DNA of 64,000 bases from Arion vulgaris (lineage: Eukaryota; Mollusca; Gastropoda; Stylommatophora; Arionidae), in the NCBI GenBank assembly GCA_020796225.1, contig CM036759.1, forward strand, positions 65,862,590 to 65,926,589. Reading direction: 5' to 3'. Each line of letters opens with the position of its first letter. The first letter of the stretch is position 1. Of the stretch, positions 19,127-30,261 are shown one piece after another. The position numbers and the translations under genes were made by a program. The notes under the pieces were generated by a model. It was not told the DNA's origin. It saw nothing but the letters and a program-made list of their open reading frames with translations, and made no database searches.

Positions 19127-20540
19127 CTGAATTTGTTACATAATATAACCTTGATTTAGCTGAATTTGTTACATAATATAACACTGATTTAGCTGAATTT
19201 GTTACATAATAACCTTGATTTAGCTGAATTTGTTACATAATATAACCTTGATTTAGCTGAATTTGTTACATAATATAACACTGATTTAGCTGAATTTGTT
19301 ACATAATATAACCTTGATTTAGCTGAATTTGTTACATAATATAACCTTGATTTAGCTGAATTTGTTACATAATATAACCTTGATTTAGCTGAATTTGTTA
19401 ATAATATAAACTGATTTAGCTGAATTTGTTACATAATATAACACTGATTTAGCTGATTTGTTACATAATATAACCTTGATTTAGCTGAATTTGTTACATA
19501 ATATAACCTTGATTTAGCTGAATTTGTTACATAATATAACACTGATTTAGCTGAATTTGTTACATAATATAACCTTGATTTAGCTGAATTTGTTACATAA
19601 TATAACACTGATTTAGCTGAATTTGTTACATAATATAACACTGATTTAGCTGAATTTGTTACATAATATAACACTGATTTAGCTGAATTTGTTACATAAT
19701 ATAACCTTGATTTAGCTGAATTTGTTACATAATATAACCTTGATTTAGCTGAATTTGTTACATAATATAACACTGATTTAGCTGAATTTGTTACATAATA
19801 TAACCTTGATTTAGCTGAATTTGTTACATAATATAACACTGATTTAGCTGAATTTGTTACATAATATAACACTGATTTAGCTGAATTTGTTACATAATAT
19901 AACACTGATTTAGCTGAATTTGTTACATAATATAACACTGATTTAGCTGAATTTGTTACATAATATAACACTGATTTAGCTGAATTTGTTACATAATATA
20001 ACACTGATTTAGCTGAATTTGTTACATAATATAACACTGATTTAGCTGAATTTGTTACATAATATAACACTGATTTAGCTGAATTTGTTACATAATATAA
20101 CACTGATTTAGCTGAATTTGTTACATAATATAACACTGATTTAGCTGAATTTGTTACATAATATAACACTGATTTAGCTGAATTTGTTACATAATATAAC
20201 ACTGATTTAGCTGAATTTGTTACATAATATAACACTGATTTAGCTGAATTTGTTACATAATATAACACTGATTTAGCTGAATTTGTTACATAATATAACA
20301 CTGATTTAGCTGAATTTGTTACATAATATAACACTGATTTAGCTGAATTTGTTACATAATATAACACTGATTTAGCTGAATTTGTTACATAATATAACAC
20401 TGATTTAGCTGAATTTGTTACATAATATAACACTGATTTAGCTGAATTTGTTACATAATATAACACTGATTTAGCTGAATTTGTTACATAATATAACACT
20501 GATTTAGCTGAATTTGTTACATAATATAACACTGATTTAG
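19127..20540 (+). repeat. 33-bp array of about 43 units inside element E
   Basis: The unit is made of ATAATATAACACTGATTTAG and CTGAATTTGTTAC. A CCTTG variant is mixed with the CACTG form in the first 700 bp; from about 19830 all units are the CACTG form and almost identical. The 33-bp period keeps one frame open on the minus strand (19429-20583, an 11-residue motif NSAKSVLYYVT repeated); I do not call it a gene. Copy 1 has one unit (near 7930-7955). Confidence 0.95.
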
Positions 20541-20700
20541 CATGTTGTGTTGTTTTACAAATGAATTTGTATTTATCTAACAATACTGGAATGCGACGGT
20601 TGGGGTTTGATTTTCAAGAAGTTTTACCTGAGCCCGCCGACTTTATGTTATCGGAGGCCACGCCTTATCCAACAGGCAGTTGCCAAGAGACCGAGAGTGC

Positions 20701-21180
20701 ATCCCCCTTATCTATCTCTAAATCCCTAACAACGACGAATGCTGTTTGTAAAATCCCGTCTGAAAACAAGTAAACTAAATTAAAAGTTCGTTGTATCTCT
20801 GGGGGCCTCTATCTGTCTTTCTATTACATTCTGTCTCTTATCTATATCTGTATAGATCTTGAAAACTCACTTCATCATTCTAATCTCTCTCTCTCTTTCC
20901 CTCTCTCTCTCCTATTTATTTTTCTACGCTTCTTCATGTAGTTTGACTTTTCCAGAACATTGCTCTCATCACATTCTGCCTGAAAAACTCGTCATTTCTT
21001 TCTAATTCTTTCCTCAGTCTTTATTTCCTCTTCTTTATTTCTCTCTCTCTCTCTCTCTTGTTATCTCATGTTTCCCTTGTTCTTTCCTTTTTCTTTAGTT
21101 TTCTCTCCTTTGTATATCTCTCGCTTTCTTGCATTTGTTTTTCCTTCTATTTTCTCTTGTATCTGTATCATAAGCCCCTA
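20701..21180. other. TC-rich stretch, no gene
   Basis: Scattered CTCTCT and TTTCTT runs, for example 20884-20912 and 21040-21058. No coding pattern or recognised element. Confidence 0.45.
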
Positions 21181-21209
21181 GAACAAAACTGGCCTAGCTA
21201 AAACAAAGT

Positions 21210-21415
21210 CTTACGCCGAAGGATGGACTTCATTGCTCCAAGTTTTTACCACATATGGCTAGTTTCTTCTCCGGAGAAATGACCCGGAAAGTATTGCACA
21301 AAGCCTGAACTCCGTAGCTCCAACAATAATCCTAGGTATCTCTGTAAAAGTGAACAGAGCGATGGGGGGCGCGCGGTCAGTATTCGAACCCACAACCTAC
21401 GGAATACAAGGCAAG
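21210..21415 (-). mobile_element. SINE-H copy (tRNA-derived), reverse strand
   Basis: 3' part: GGACTTCATTGCTCCAAG, ACTCCGTAGCTCCAACAA, AATCCTAGGTATCTCTG. The complement of the tRNA-like head lies at the right: B box in GTATTCGAACCCACAA (21380-21395), and the A-box region is the first unit of the following array. Confidence 0.82.
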
Positions 21416-22666
21416 GATTAACCACTTAACCACATAAAACGGAATACAAGGCAAGGATTAACCACTTAACCACATAAAACGGAATACAAGGCAAGGATTA
21501 ACCACTTAACCACATAAAACGGAATACAAGGCAAGGATTAACCACTTAACCACATAAAACGGAATACAAGGCAAGGATTAACCACTTAACCACATAAAAC
21601 GGAATACAAGGCAAGGATTAACCACTTAACCACATAAAACGGAATACAAGGCAAGGATTAACCACTTAACCACATAAAACGGAATACAAGGCAAGGATTA
21701 ACCACTTAACCACATAAAACGGAATACAAGGCAAGGATTAACCACTTAACCACATAAAACGGAATACAAGGCAAGGATTAACCACATAAAACGGAATACA
21801 AGGCAAGGATTAACCACTTAACCACATAAAACGGAATACAAGGCAAGGATTAACCATAAAACTCTTAACTTACATAAACGGAATACAAGGCAAGGATTAA
21901 CCACTTAACCACATAAAACGGAATACAAGTGAAATTACAAGACAACAGTTCTAACCCATAAAACGGAATACAAGGCAAGGATTAACCACTTAACCCCAAA
22001 AACGAATACAAGGCAAGGATTAACACTTAACCACATAAAACGGAATACAAGGCAAGGTTAACCATAACCACTAAAACGGAATACAAGCAGGATTAACCAC
22101 TTAACCACATAAAACGGAATACAAGGCAAGGATTAACCACTTAACCACATAAAACGGAATACAAGGCAAGGATTAACCACTTAACCATAAAACAGGAATA
22201 CAAGAAAGGATTAACCACTTAACCACATAAAACGGAATACAAGGCAATGATTAACCACTTAACACAAAAACGGAATACAAGGCAATGATTAACCACTTAA
22301 CCACATAAAACGGAATACAAGGCAAGGATTAACCACTTAACCACATAAAACGGAATACAATGCAAGGATTAACCACTTAACCACATAAAACGGAATACAA
22401 GGCAAGGATTAACCACTTAACCACATAAAACGGAATACAAGGCAAGGATTAACCACTTAACCACATAAAACGGAATACAAGGCAAGGATTAACCACTTAA
22501 CCACATAAAACGGAATACAAGGCAAGGATTAACCACTTAACCACATAAAACGGAATACAAGGCAAGGATTAACCACTTAACCTCTAAAACGGAATTACAA
22601 GGCAAGGATTAACACTTAACAACATAAAACAGGAATACAAGGCAAGGATTAAATCCACATAAAACT
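21400..22666 (-). repeat. 40-bp array of about 32 units amplified from a SINE-H tRNA-like head
   Basis: The unit is CGGAATACAAGGCAAGGATT followed by AACCACTTAACCACATAAAA. Its complement contains TGGTTAAGTGG, a match to the Pol III A-box consensus TRGYNNARNNG. The first unit is the head of the adjoining SINE-H, so the array is built from the 5' end of that SINE without the B box. Units at about 21845-22290 carry many small indels, while units on both sides are almost perfect. Confidence 0.93.
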
Positions 22667-22813
22667 TCCTTAGTTATTCTTTATGTTATGAACCGAGAAT
22701 TCTCTGTCTCTTTTCTCCACTTCTCTCACATATTTCTTTCTTTCTTCTGATACACTTAACAAATACATACTAAATCAAGCCAAGAGCAAAGTTCTAAATC
22801 TTCTAAAAAGAAA

Positions 22814-25800
22814 CAAAACATTTTCCTTGAACACAAAGAAACTTCATTGAAGCGATTAAATAAAACATTTTCCTTAGAACACAGAGAAACTTCATTGAAG
22901 CGGTTAAATAAAACATTTTCCTTAGAACACAGAGAAACTTCATTGAAGCGGTTAAATAAAACATTTTCCTTAGAACACAGAGAAACTTCATTGAAGCGAT
23001 TAAATAAAACATTTTCCTTAGAACACAGAGAAACTTCATTGAAGCGATTAAATAAAACATTTTCCTTAGAACACAGAGAAACTTCATTGAAGCGGTTAAA
23101 TAAAACATTTTCCTTAGAACACAGAGAAACTTCATTGAAGTGGTTAAATAAAACATTTTCCTTAGAACACAGAGAAACTTCATTGAAGCGGTTAAATAAA
23201 ACATTTTCCTTAGAACACAGAGAAACTTCATTGAAGCGATTAAATAAAACATTTTCCTTAGAACACAGAGAAACTTCATTGAAGCGTTAAATAAACATTT
23301 TCCTTAGAACACAGAGAAACTTCATTGAAGCGATTAAATAAAACATTTTCCTTAGAACACAGAGAAACTTAATTGAAGCGATTAAATAAAACATTTTCCT
23401 TAGAACACAGAGAAACTTCATTGAAGCGATTAAATAAAACATTTTCCTTAGAACACAGAGAAACTTCATTGAAGCGATTAAATAAAACATTTTCCTTAGA
23501 ACACAGAGAAACTTCATTGAAGGTTAATAAAACATTTCCTTAGAACACAGAGAAACTTCATTGAAGCGGTTAAATAAAACATTTTACTTAGAACACAGAG
23601 AAACTTCATTGAAGCGATTAAATAAAACATTTTCCTTAGAACACAGAGAAACTTCATTGAAGCGGTTAAATAAAACATTTTCCTTAGAACACAGAGAAAC
23701 TTCATTGAAGCGGTTAAATAAAACATTTTCCTTAGAACACAGAGAAACTTCATTGAAGCGATTAAATAAAACATTTTCCTTAGAACACAGAGAAACTTCA
23801 TTGAAGCGATTAAATAAAACATTTTCCTTAGAACACAGAGAAACTTCATTGAAGCGGTTAAATAAAACATTTTCCTTAGAACACAGAGAAACTTCATTGA
23901 AGCGATTAAATAAAACATTTTCCTTAGAACACAGAGAAACTTCATTGAAGTGGTTAAATAAAACATTTTCCTTAGAACACAGAGAAACTTCATTGAAGGT
24001 TAAAAAAACATTTTCCTTAGAACACAGAGAAACTTCATTGAAGCGTTAATAAAACATTTCCTTAGAACACAGAGAAACTTCATGAAGCGATTAAATAAAA
24101 CATTTTCCTTAGAACACAGAGAAACTTAATTGAAGCGATTAAATAAAACATTTTCCTTAGAACACAGAGAAACTTCATTGAAGTGGTTAAATAAAACATT
24201 TTCCTTAGAACACAGAGAAACTCTATTGAAGCGGTTAAATAAAACATTTTCCTTAGAACACAGAGAAACTTCATTGAAGCGATTAAATAAAACATTTTCC
24301 TTAGAACACAGAGAAACTTCATTGAAGGGTTAAAAACATTTTCCTTAGAACACATAGAAACTTAATGGACGCTTCTAAGAAAAAAACATTTTCCTTAGAA
24401 CACAGAGAAACTTCATTGAAGCGGTTAAATAAAACATTTTCCTTAGAACACAGAGAAACTTCATTGAAGCGATTAAATAAAACATTTTCCTTAGAACACA
24501 GAGAAACTTCATTGAAGCGATTAAATAAAACATTTTCCTTAGAACACAGAGAAACTTCATTGAAGTGGTTAAATAAAACATTTTCCTTAGAACACAGAGA
24601 AACTTAATTGAAGCGGTTAAATAAAACATTTTCCTTAGAACACAGAGAAACTTCATTGAAGCGATTAAATAAAACATTTTCCTTAGAACACAGAGAAACT
24701 TCATTGAAGCGATTAAATAAAACATTTTCCTTAGAACACAGAGAAACTTCATTGAAGCGATTAAATAAAACATTTTCCTTAGAACACAGAGAAACTTCAT
24801 TGAAGTGGTTAAATAAAACATTTTCCTTAGAACACAGAGAAACTTCATTGAAGTGGTTAAATAAAACATTTTCCTTAGAACACAGAGAAACTTCATTGAA
24901 GCGGTTAAATAAAACATTTTCCTTAGAACACAGAGAAACTTCATTGAAGCGGTTAAATAAAACATTTTCCTTAGAACACAGAGAAACTTCATTGAAGTGG
25001 TTAAATAAAACATTTTCCTTAGAACACAGAGAAACTTCATTGAAGTGGTTAAATAAAACATTTTCCTTAGAACACAGAGAAACTTCATTGAAGTGGTTAA
25101 ATAAAACATTTTCCTTAGAACACAGAGAAACTCATTGAAGCGTTAAATAAAACATTTTCCTTAGAACACAGAGAAACTTCATTGAAGCGATTAAATAAAA
25201 CATTTTCCTTAGAACACAGAGAAACTTCATTGAAGCGATTAAATAAAACATTTTCCTTAGAACACAGAGAAACTTCATTGAAGCGGTTAAATAAAACATT
25301 TTCCTTAGGAAACAGAGAAACTTCTTGAAGCTAGGTTAAATAAAACATTTTCCTTAGAACACAGAGAAACTTATTGAAGCGTTAAATAAAACATTTTCCT
25401 TAGAACACAGAGAAACTTCATTGAAGCGATTAAATAAAACATTTTCCTTAGAACACAGAGAAACTTATTGAAGCGTTAAATAAAACATTTTCCTTAGAAC
25501 ACAGAGAAACTTCATTGAAGTGGTTAAATAAAACATTTTCCTTAGAACACAGAGAAACTTCATTGAAGTGGTTAAATAAAACATTTCCTTAGAACACAGA
25601 GAAACTTCATTGAAGCGGTTAAATAAAACATTTTCCTTAGAACACAGAGAAACTTCATTGAAGCGATTAAATAAAACATTTTCCTTAGAACACAAGAAAC
25701 TTCAATGAAGGTTAAAAAACATTTTCCTTAGAACACAGAGAAACTTCATTGAAGCGATTAAATAAAACATTTTCCTTAGAACACAGAGAAACTTCATTGA

Positions 25801-26880
25801 AGCGGTTAAATAAAACATTTTCCTTAGAACACAGAGAAACTTCATTGAAGCGATTAAATAAAACATTTTCCTTAGAACACAGAGAAACTTCATTGAAGCG
25901 ATTAAATAAAACATTTTCCTTAGAACACAGAGAAACTTCATTGAAGCGATTAAATAAAACATTTTCCTTAGAACACAGAGAAACTTCATTGAAGCGATTA
26001 AATAAAACATTTTCCTTAGAACACAGAGAAACTTCATTGAAGCGATTAAATAAAACATTTTCCTTAGAACACAGAGAAACTTCATTGAAGCGGTTAAATA
26101 AAACATTTTCCTTAGAACACAGAGAAACTTCATTGAAGTGGTTAAATAAAACATTTTCCTTAGAACACAGAGAAACTTCATTGAAGCGATTAAATAAAAC
26201 ATTTTCCTTAGAACACAGAGAAACTTCATTGAAGCGGTTAAATAAAACATTTTCCTTAGAACACAGAGAAACTTCATTGAAGTGGTTAAATAAAACATTT
26301 TCCTTAGAACACAGAGAAACTTCATTGAGCGTTAAATAAAACATTTTCCTTAGAACACAGAGAAACTTCATTGAAGCGATTAAATAAAACATTTTCCTTA
26401 GAACACAGAGAAACTTCATTGAAGCGTTAAATAAACATTTTCCTTAGAACACAGAGAAACTTCATTGAAGCGGTTAAATAAAACATTTTCCTTAGAACAC
26501 AGAGAAACTTCATTGAAGCGATTAAATAAAACATTTTCCTTAGAACACAGAGAAACTTATTGAAGGGTTAAAAAAACATTTTCCTTAGAACACAGAGAAA
26601 CTTCATTGAAGCGGTTAAATAAAACATTTTCCTTAGAACACAGAGAAACTTCATTGAAGCTGTTAAATAAAACATTTTCCTTAGAACACAGAGAAACTTC
26701 ATTGAAGCGTTAAAAAAACATTTTCTTAGAACACAGAGAAACTTCATTGAAGGTTAAATAAAACATTTTCCTTAGAACACAGAGAAACTTCATTGAAGCT
26801 TAACAAAACATTTTCCTTAGAAACAAGAGAAACTCATGAAGCGGGAAATATGAATTTATTAGAACACAAGAAACATTGAA
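22814..26880 (+). repeat. 48-bp minisatellite, about 84 units, 4.1 kb
   Basis: The unit is made of AAACATTTTCCTTAGAACAC, AGAGAAACTTCATTGAAGCG and ATTAAATA. The main variation is at one spot: GCGATT, GCGGTT or GTGGTT. Because 48 is a multiple of 3, open frames persist on both strands between indel-bearing units; they are not called genes. The last six or so units are more decayed. It ends against a SINE-A 3' fragment. Confidence 0.96.
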
Positions 26881-26894
26881 GAGGTTAAATAATA

Positions 26895-27032
26895 CGCATT
26901 TTTCAACACCTTCTCCATATTCTAAATTACATGGGATCCTCGCGGTGGTAAGAGTTGGATGCAGCTAGATCTTTCTGCGAAAGAGATCGGAGCACATAGG
27001 TACTCACTGAAGTGCAATGATGATGGCATGAC

Positions 27033-27072
<40 letters not shown>
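26895..27072 (+). mobile_element. SINE-A 3' fragment with (ATCA)n tail
   Basis: TTTTCAACACCTTCTCCATA, CTAGATCTTTCTGCGAAAG, GATCGGAGCACATAGG, CTCACTGAAGTGCAATGATG and an ATCA tail at 27036-27072. The 5' half is missing where the 48-bp array begins. Confidence 0.85.
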
Positions 27073-27073
<1 letters not shown>

Positions 27074-27139
27074 GAGAAACAAAGTAATAAGAGATTAGCT
27101 ATGAGTGCCCAGCAACAATCTTCCATAATAGTCGAGTCT

Positions 27140-27314
27140 AAAGGTCCTCTGTCGTGGAGGCAAGGTTCTGGCTTCGCTCTGAAGGTTTTCGGTTTGTTCC
27201 CGCGTGAAGCGATCATGATGTTTTCCAGAGATCTCAGATTTCAATGTAGGTGAGATCATTGTCCAGTCATATCGGAGATGGGACGATGAAGCATTGGACC
27301 ATTTTTTACTGATA
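27140..27314 (+). mobile_element. SINE-A 5' half flanked by an 11-bp direct repeat
   Basis: The tRNA-like head (CCTCTGTCGTGGAGGCAAGG) and first body part (ATTTCAATGTAGGTGAGATC, TATCGGAGATGGGACGAT) end near CCATTTTTTACTGA. TAGTCGAGTCT occurs on both sides (27129-27139 and 27315-27325). It therefore looks like a head-only retroposon insertion, the reverse of the usual 5' truncation. Confidence 0.7.
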
Positions 27315-27325
27315 TAGTCGAGTCT

Positions 27326-27526
27326 CAGAAACTGGAACGAATGCGAGAATTAGGCATACAAGGCGGTGGGTGTTGTCTTCGTAATAGAGGGAGACGATAT
27401 ACTAATCAACTTCTCATGGGTACGGTGAGCAAATGGACTTTGGGATGGCTGCTTCAGCGGAGGATGGAGCACGCATAGGAATGCGCAATGTGACGACGAT
27501 CGCATAACATAACCACTGTTCCAGTG
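27326..27526. other. Unassigned stretch between two SINE-A pieces
   Basis: GC-richer than its surroundings. No recognised element. If 27140-27314 is an insertion, this is its target sequence. Confidence 0.4.
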
Positions 27527-27806
27527 AAGCATCTAAAATTACCATTGGTGGATGAAAATCGATGAAAGCAGGCTACAAAGCCGCTGCCTTCCAAATTTAT
27601 TTACATAATTAAAATAATAATTTTAAAATGTTGATGTATTTAAAATTGCATTGAGAACTTCACCTGTGCTACAAGGTTCGTGCAATGTCGCTGAGATTAT
27701 CATGTATACAAAATAAATCAGAGAACAGATGCATATTCACTAAAGTGCAATTATGATAGTGATATCAATCACTGAATCAATCATGGACCTATCAATCAAT
27801 CACTTA
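27527..27806 (+). mobile_element. SINE-A 3' part, degraded
   Basis: AAAGCAGGCTACAAAGCCGC, CGCTGAGATTATCATGTATA, TATTCACTAAAGTGCAATTA and a broken ATCA tail at 27765-27806. More diverged than the other copies. Confidence 0.75.
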
Positions 27807-27863
27807 GAGTCAAGTCTTGTGTATGTTGATGTTGTTGATCACGAATCTCCTCAAACTTCTGTC

Positions 27864-27941
27864 CTGACATATGAACTGTGACTTCTGACCTGACATATGA
27901 ACTGTGACTTCTGACCTGACATATGAACTGTGACTTCTGTT
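27864..27941 (+). repeat. 26-bp tandem triplication
   Basis: Three units of CTGACATATGAACTGTGACT plus TCTGAC. Confidence 0.95.
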
Positions 27942-28054
27942 ATTGACATGATTCCGTGTCATGGGGTTAGATTGTCAACATTTTTTATTCCTTTGTCGTT
28001 GTCTCTCTTTTCTCGCACTGAAATGAGATATAGTTTCTGACTATATGTCTGTCT

Positions 28055-28330
28055 CAAGTTATCTATCAATCTATATGTCTGTATTAATGTCTGTCTTTCT
28101 GTCTACGTAACTACCTACCTACTTTGTATCATATTTATTATATCTATTATGTCTATTCTACCTGTCTGTCAGTCCATCTGTCTGTCTGTAAGTCAGTCAG
28201 TTAGTCAGTCAGTCTGTATATCTGTCTGTCTACCTATAGTATATATATTTATCTATCTATCTATCCGTCCGCCTGGATGCCTCGCTGTTTGTCTGTCTAT
28301 CGTTCTGTCTATCTATGTTTATATTAATAT
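28055..28330 (+). repeat. TCTG/TCTA microsatellite region
   Basis: CTGTCTGTCTGTAAGTCAGT, then GTCAGTCAGTTAGTCAGTC and TATCTATCTATCTATCCG; imperfect and mixed. Confidence 0.8.
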
Positions 28331-28730
28331 ACCACTGTCAAAGTCCTATCTAGCCCCCCCAACTCCTAACCCTGACCCAGAGTTATGTGTCCTCCTCAAC
28401 TACTTGTCATTAATCGACAAATATAGTGGTGAGGATGTTGACACCAACCAGATCGAAACGGATTGAAACAAAGCAACCACGACACGAACCAACAGACACC
28501 TCCACCCTGGGTGTGCGCTGTGTCAACACCAAGATTGAGACAGGACGCCGGTAACCGGCACGTGAGGCAAGGGAAAACCACCAGGCAAGGGGATCGATAT
28601 TGCCCTTAAGATATAGTTTCTATTTTAAATTGGAAGTTTTGTTTTTTCATTCTGTCATTCCTTGTGTTTTCGGAAGAAGAGTAAAACTGAATTTGTTGAT
28701 GAATACAGAGTACTATTCTATGCCTGGTCA
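28331..28730. other. Unassigned stretch
   Basis: No recognised element. 28340-28620 is GC-richer than the neighbourhood but has no convincing coding frame. Confidence 0.4.
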
Positions 28731-29202
28731 ATTGATTGATTAATTGATTAATTGATTAATTGATTGAATAATTAATGGGACAATTATCATTGCACTTCGG
28801 CGAATAACCACGTGTGCTCCGAACATTATCTTACACAGGAAGACCTCAGCTACAGTACACGAACTACATAGCAACGACTAGGTCCGTCCCGATGTAATTC
28901 TGAAGATAGTAAAGATGTTTATGAAGGAATTTTATATTTAAAAAAAAAATCTGTTCATATAACTTTACCCGGGCAGCGGCCTGCACTTCTCGATTTTCAG
29001 CTGCCAAGGGTTTTTTTAGTGCTGAAATAGAACAATGGAACTACATTTTATCGTCCGTCTCCGATAGGACTATGAACTCGATCTCACCTACACTGAGATC
29101 AGGGATCTCTGGAAAATATCCAGATGGTTCCACGAGAGAGCTAACCTGGTACCTTTGTCACGAGAGACGATCACCTAGCCTCTACACCACAGAGAGCCCT
29201 GA
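28731..29202 (-). mobile_element. SINE-A copy, full length, reverse strand
   Basis: Tail complement (ATTGATTAATTGATTAATTG), conserved 3' block (ATCATTGCACTTCGGCG), core (TTACCCGGGCAGCGGCC) and head complement with B-box region near 29135-29150 and TAGCCTCTACACCACAGAGA at 29178-29197. Confidence 0.9.
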
Positions 29203-29214
29203 TTGAGTGAATGA

Positions 29215-29265
29215 GTGGTTGATTGATTATTTGATTAATTGATTGATTGATCATCATTGCACGTC
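29215..29265 (-). mobile_element. SINE-A tail fragment
   Basis: TTGATTAATTGATTGATTGA then TCATCATTGCAC, followed at once by SINE-H sequence. Confidence 0.65.
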
Positions 29266-29455
29266 CTTAAGTTTTTGGTTCAAATCCAGACCTTGCAGTT
29301 CTATGCACAAGAACATTTTTGTTCAAGAGATTCCTTGTGTTGCTGCAGGAGCTACGAAGCTCCTACTTTGTGTAATGAACTCAGCAAGTGGCGTGCTATT
29401 TCTACAAAGGGGAAGGAGCCATGGGGATACCAGGTGCAATGAAGTCAATAATTCG
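29266..29455 (+). mobile_element. SINE-H copy, plus strand
   Basis: B box GGTTCAAATCC near 29277. The body contains GCTGCAGGAGCTACGAAGC, AGCAAGTGGCGTGCTATTTC and ends ACCAGGTGCAATGAAGTCAA, the complement of the ends at 13683, 21210 and 35443. Confidence 0.78.
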
Positions 29456-29475
29456 TTTTAAACTCATCAAAGTTC

Positions 29476-29755
29476 AGTTTCAATTTGGAAAATCAAGACT
29501 GCACTCCGGACATGTCCATATATTGCTCCGATCGACTTCGTATTATCTTCAACAAAGTCCAGCAACTGACCGTACCAGTTCGTTTTTGATTGATGAGACT
29601 ACTCATATATCTGTTGTACTGTTTTTGTTTCTGGCCACTCCAATCTTCAATTCAAACTCTTGCAATCTAGCAGTTGATGTGGATTAGTTTAAATGGAAAT
29701 CATCAGTGCGGCCAAGCTCTATTAGAGCGTTCAGAATGTCAGCTCTATCAATTGG
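29476..29755 (+). mobile_element. Element D, full single-copy example
   Basis: Blocks in order: CAGTTTCAATTTGG, CTGCACTCCGGACATGTCCA, TGATTGATGAGACTACTCAT, CACTCCAATCTTCAATTC, GTTCAGAATGTCAGCTCTAT. The same order occurs at 33290-33580. No ORF, tRNA-like box or terminal repeat is evident, so the class is unknown. Confidence 0.72.
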
Positions 29756-30255
29756 CTATTTCTTTGTTTTCTTTTCTTTCTTTCTTTCTTTTCTCCAATC
29801 CTGTTGTGTCTCACAGCATCAGGATAGGAAGAGATTTCTAGAGCGACTTTTGTGCACGCTTCATAAACAGTGTCTTTCGTCACCTCTTTTATCTCTGAGG
29901 TCCACATTTTGCGTAGTCTGCCTTTTTCTTTGTTTCCATGTGTAGTAGTAGCATTGCTCTTTGTGGCGCACTGTCTGTTAGTAATCTGCTGACGTGGCCA
30001 AACCATTTAATTTGTTGTTTTTGATGATCTTCAGAACTGATGTTGTATCCACTTTTTGTCATGATGTCTTTATTTCTAAACCATTCTTTTTTTGGTACAA
30101 CATTATGCGTAGACACTTCATTTCTGTCGTGACTAGTTTTCTTCTATCATTTGTTGTCAGCGTCCAGGTTTAGTACAGATAGCATAATGTATTGAACAAT
30201 GCTTTTTTTTAGTGTTAATGGTGACATGTTTGCATTTTAAAATTGGGGCCATTTG
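29756..30255 (-). pseudogene. LINE fragment, C-terminal RT region, reverse strand
   Basis: Reverse reading VTTEMKCLRIMLYQ, then a serine-rich block, QIKWFGHVSRL (about 29983-30015) and a tail with Lys/Arg clusters (29890-29950). Frames change several times. The fragment resembles 61575-61770, which has the same AAGAGATTTCTAGAGCG end. Confidence 0.78.
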
Positions 30256-30261
30256 TCCAAT

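Larger units (their letters stand above)
18816..20700 (+). mobile_element. Element E, copy 2, interrupted by two internal arrays
   Basis: GGCCGACTAGCTCAGACGGG at the left, TTATTTATTAATGAAAAATG in the middle (19078) and CTGAGCCCGCCGACTTTATG then TTATCGGAGGCCA at the right match copy 1 (7760-8150) in order. Between these blocks two segments that are single in copy 1 are expanded (18880-19034 and 19127-20540). Confidence 0.75.

Noticed and set aside
21400..22666. Possible CRISPR array
   Set aside because: Units are in direct contact without variable spacers and lie in a eukaryotic context.
22803..26419. Repeated 16-residue peptides on both strands of the 48-bp array
   Set aside because: The period is a multiple of 3 and lacks stops. 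Frames break at every indel-bearing unit and both strands are equally open.
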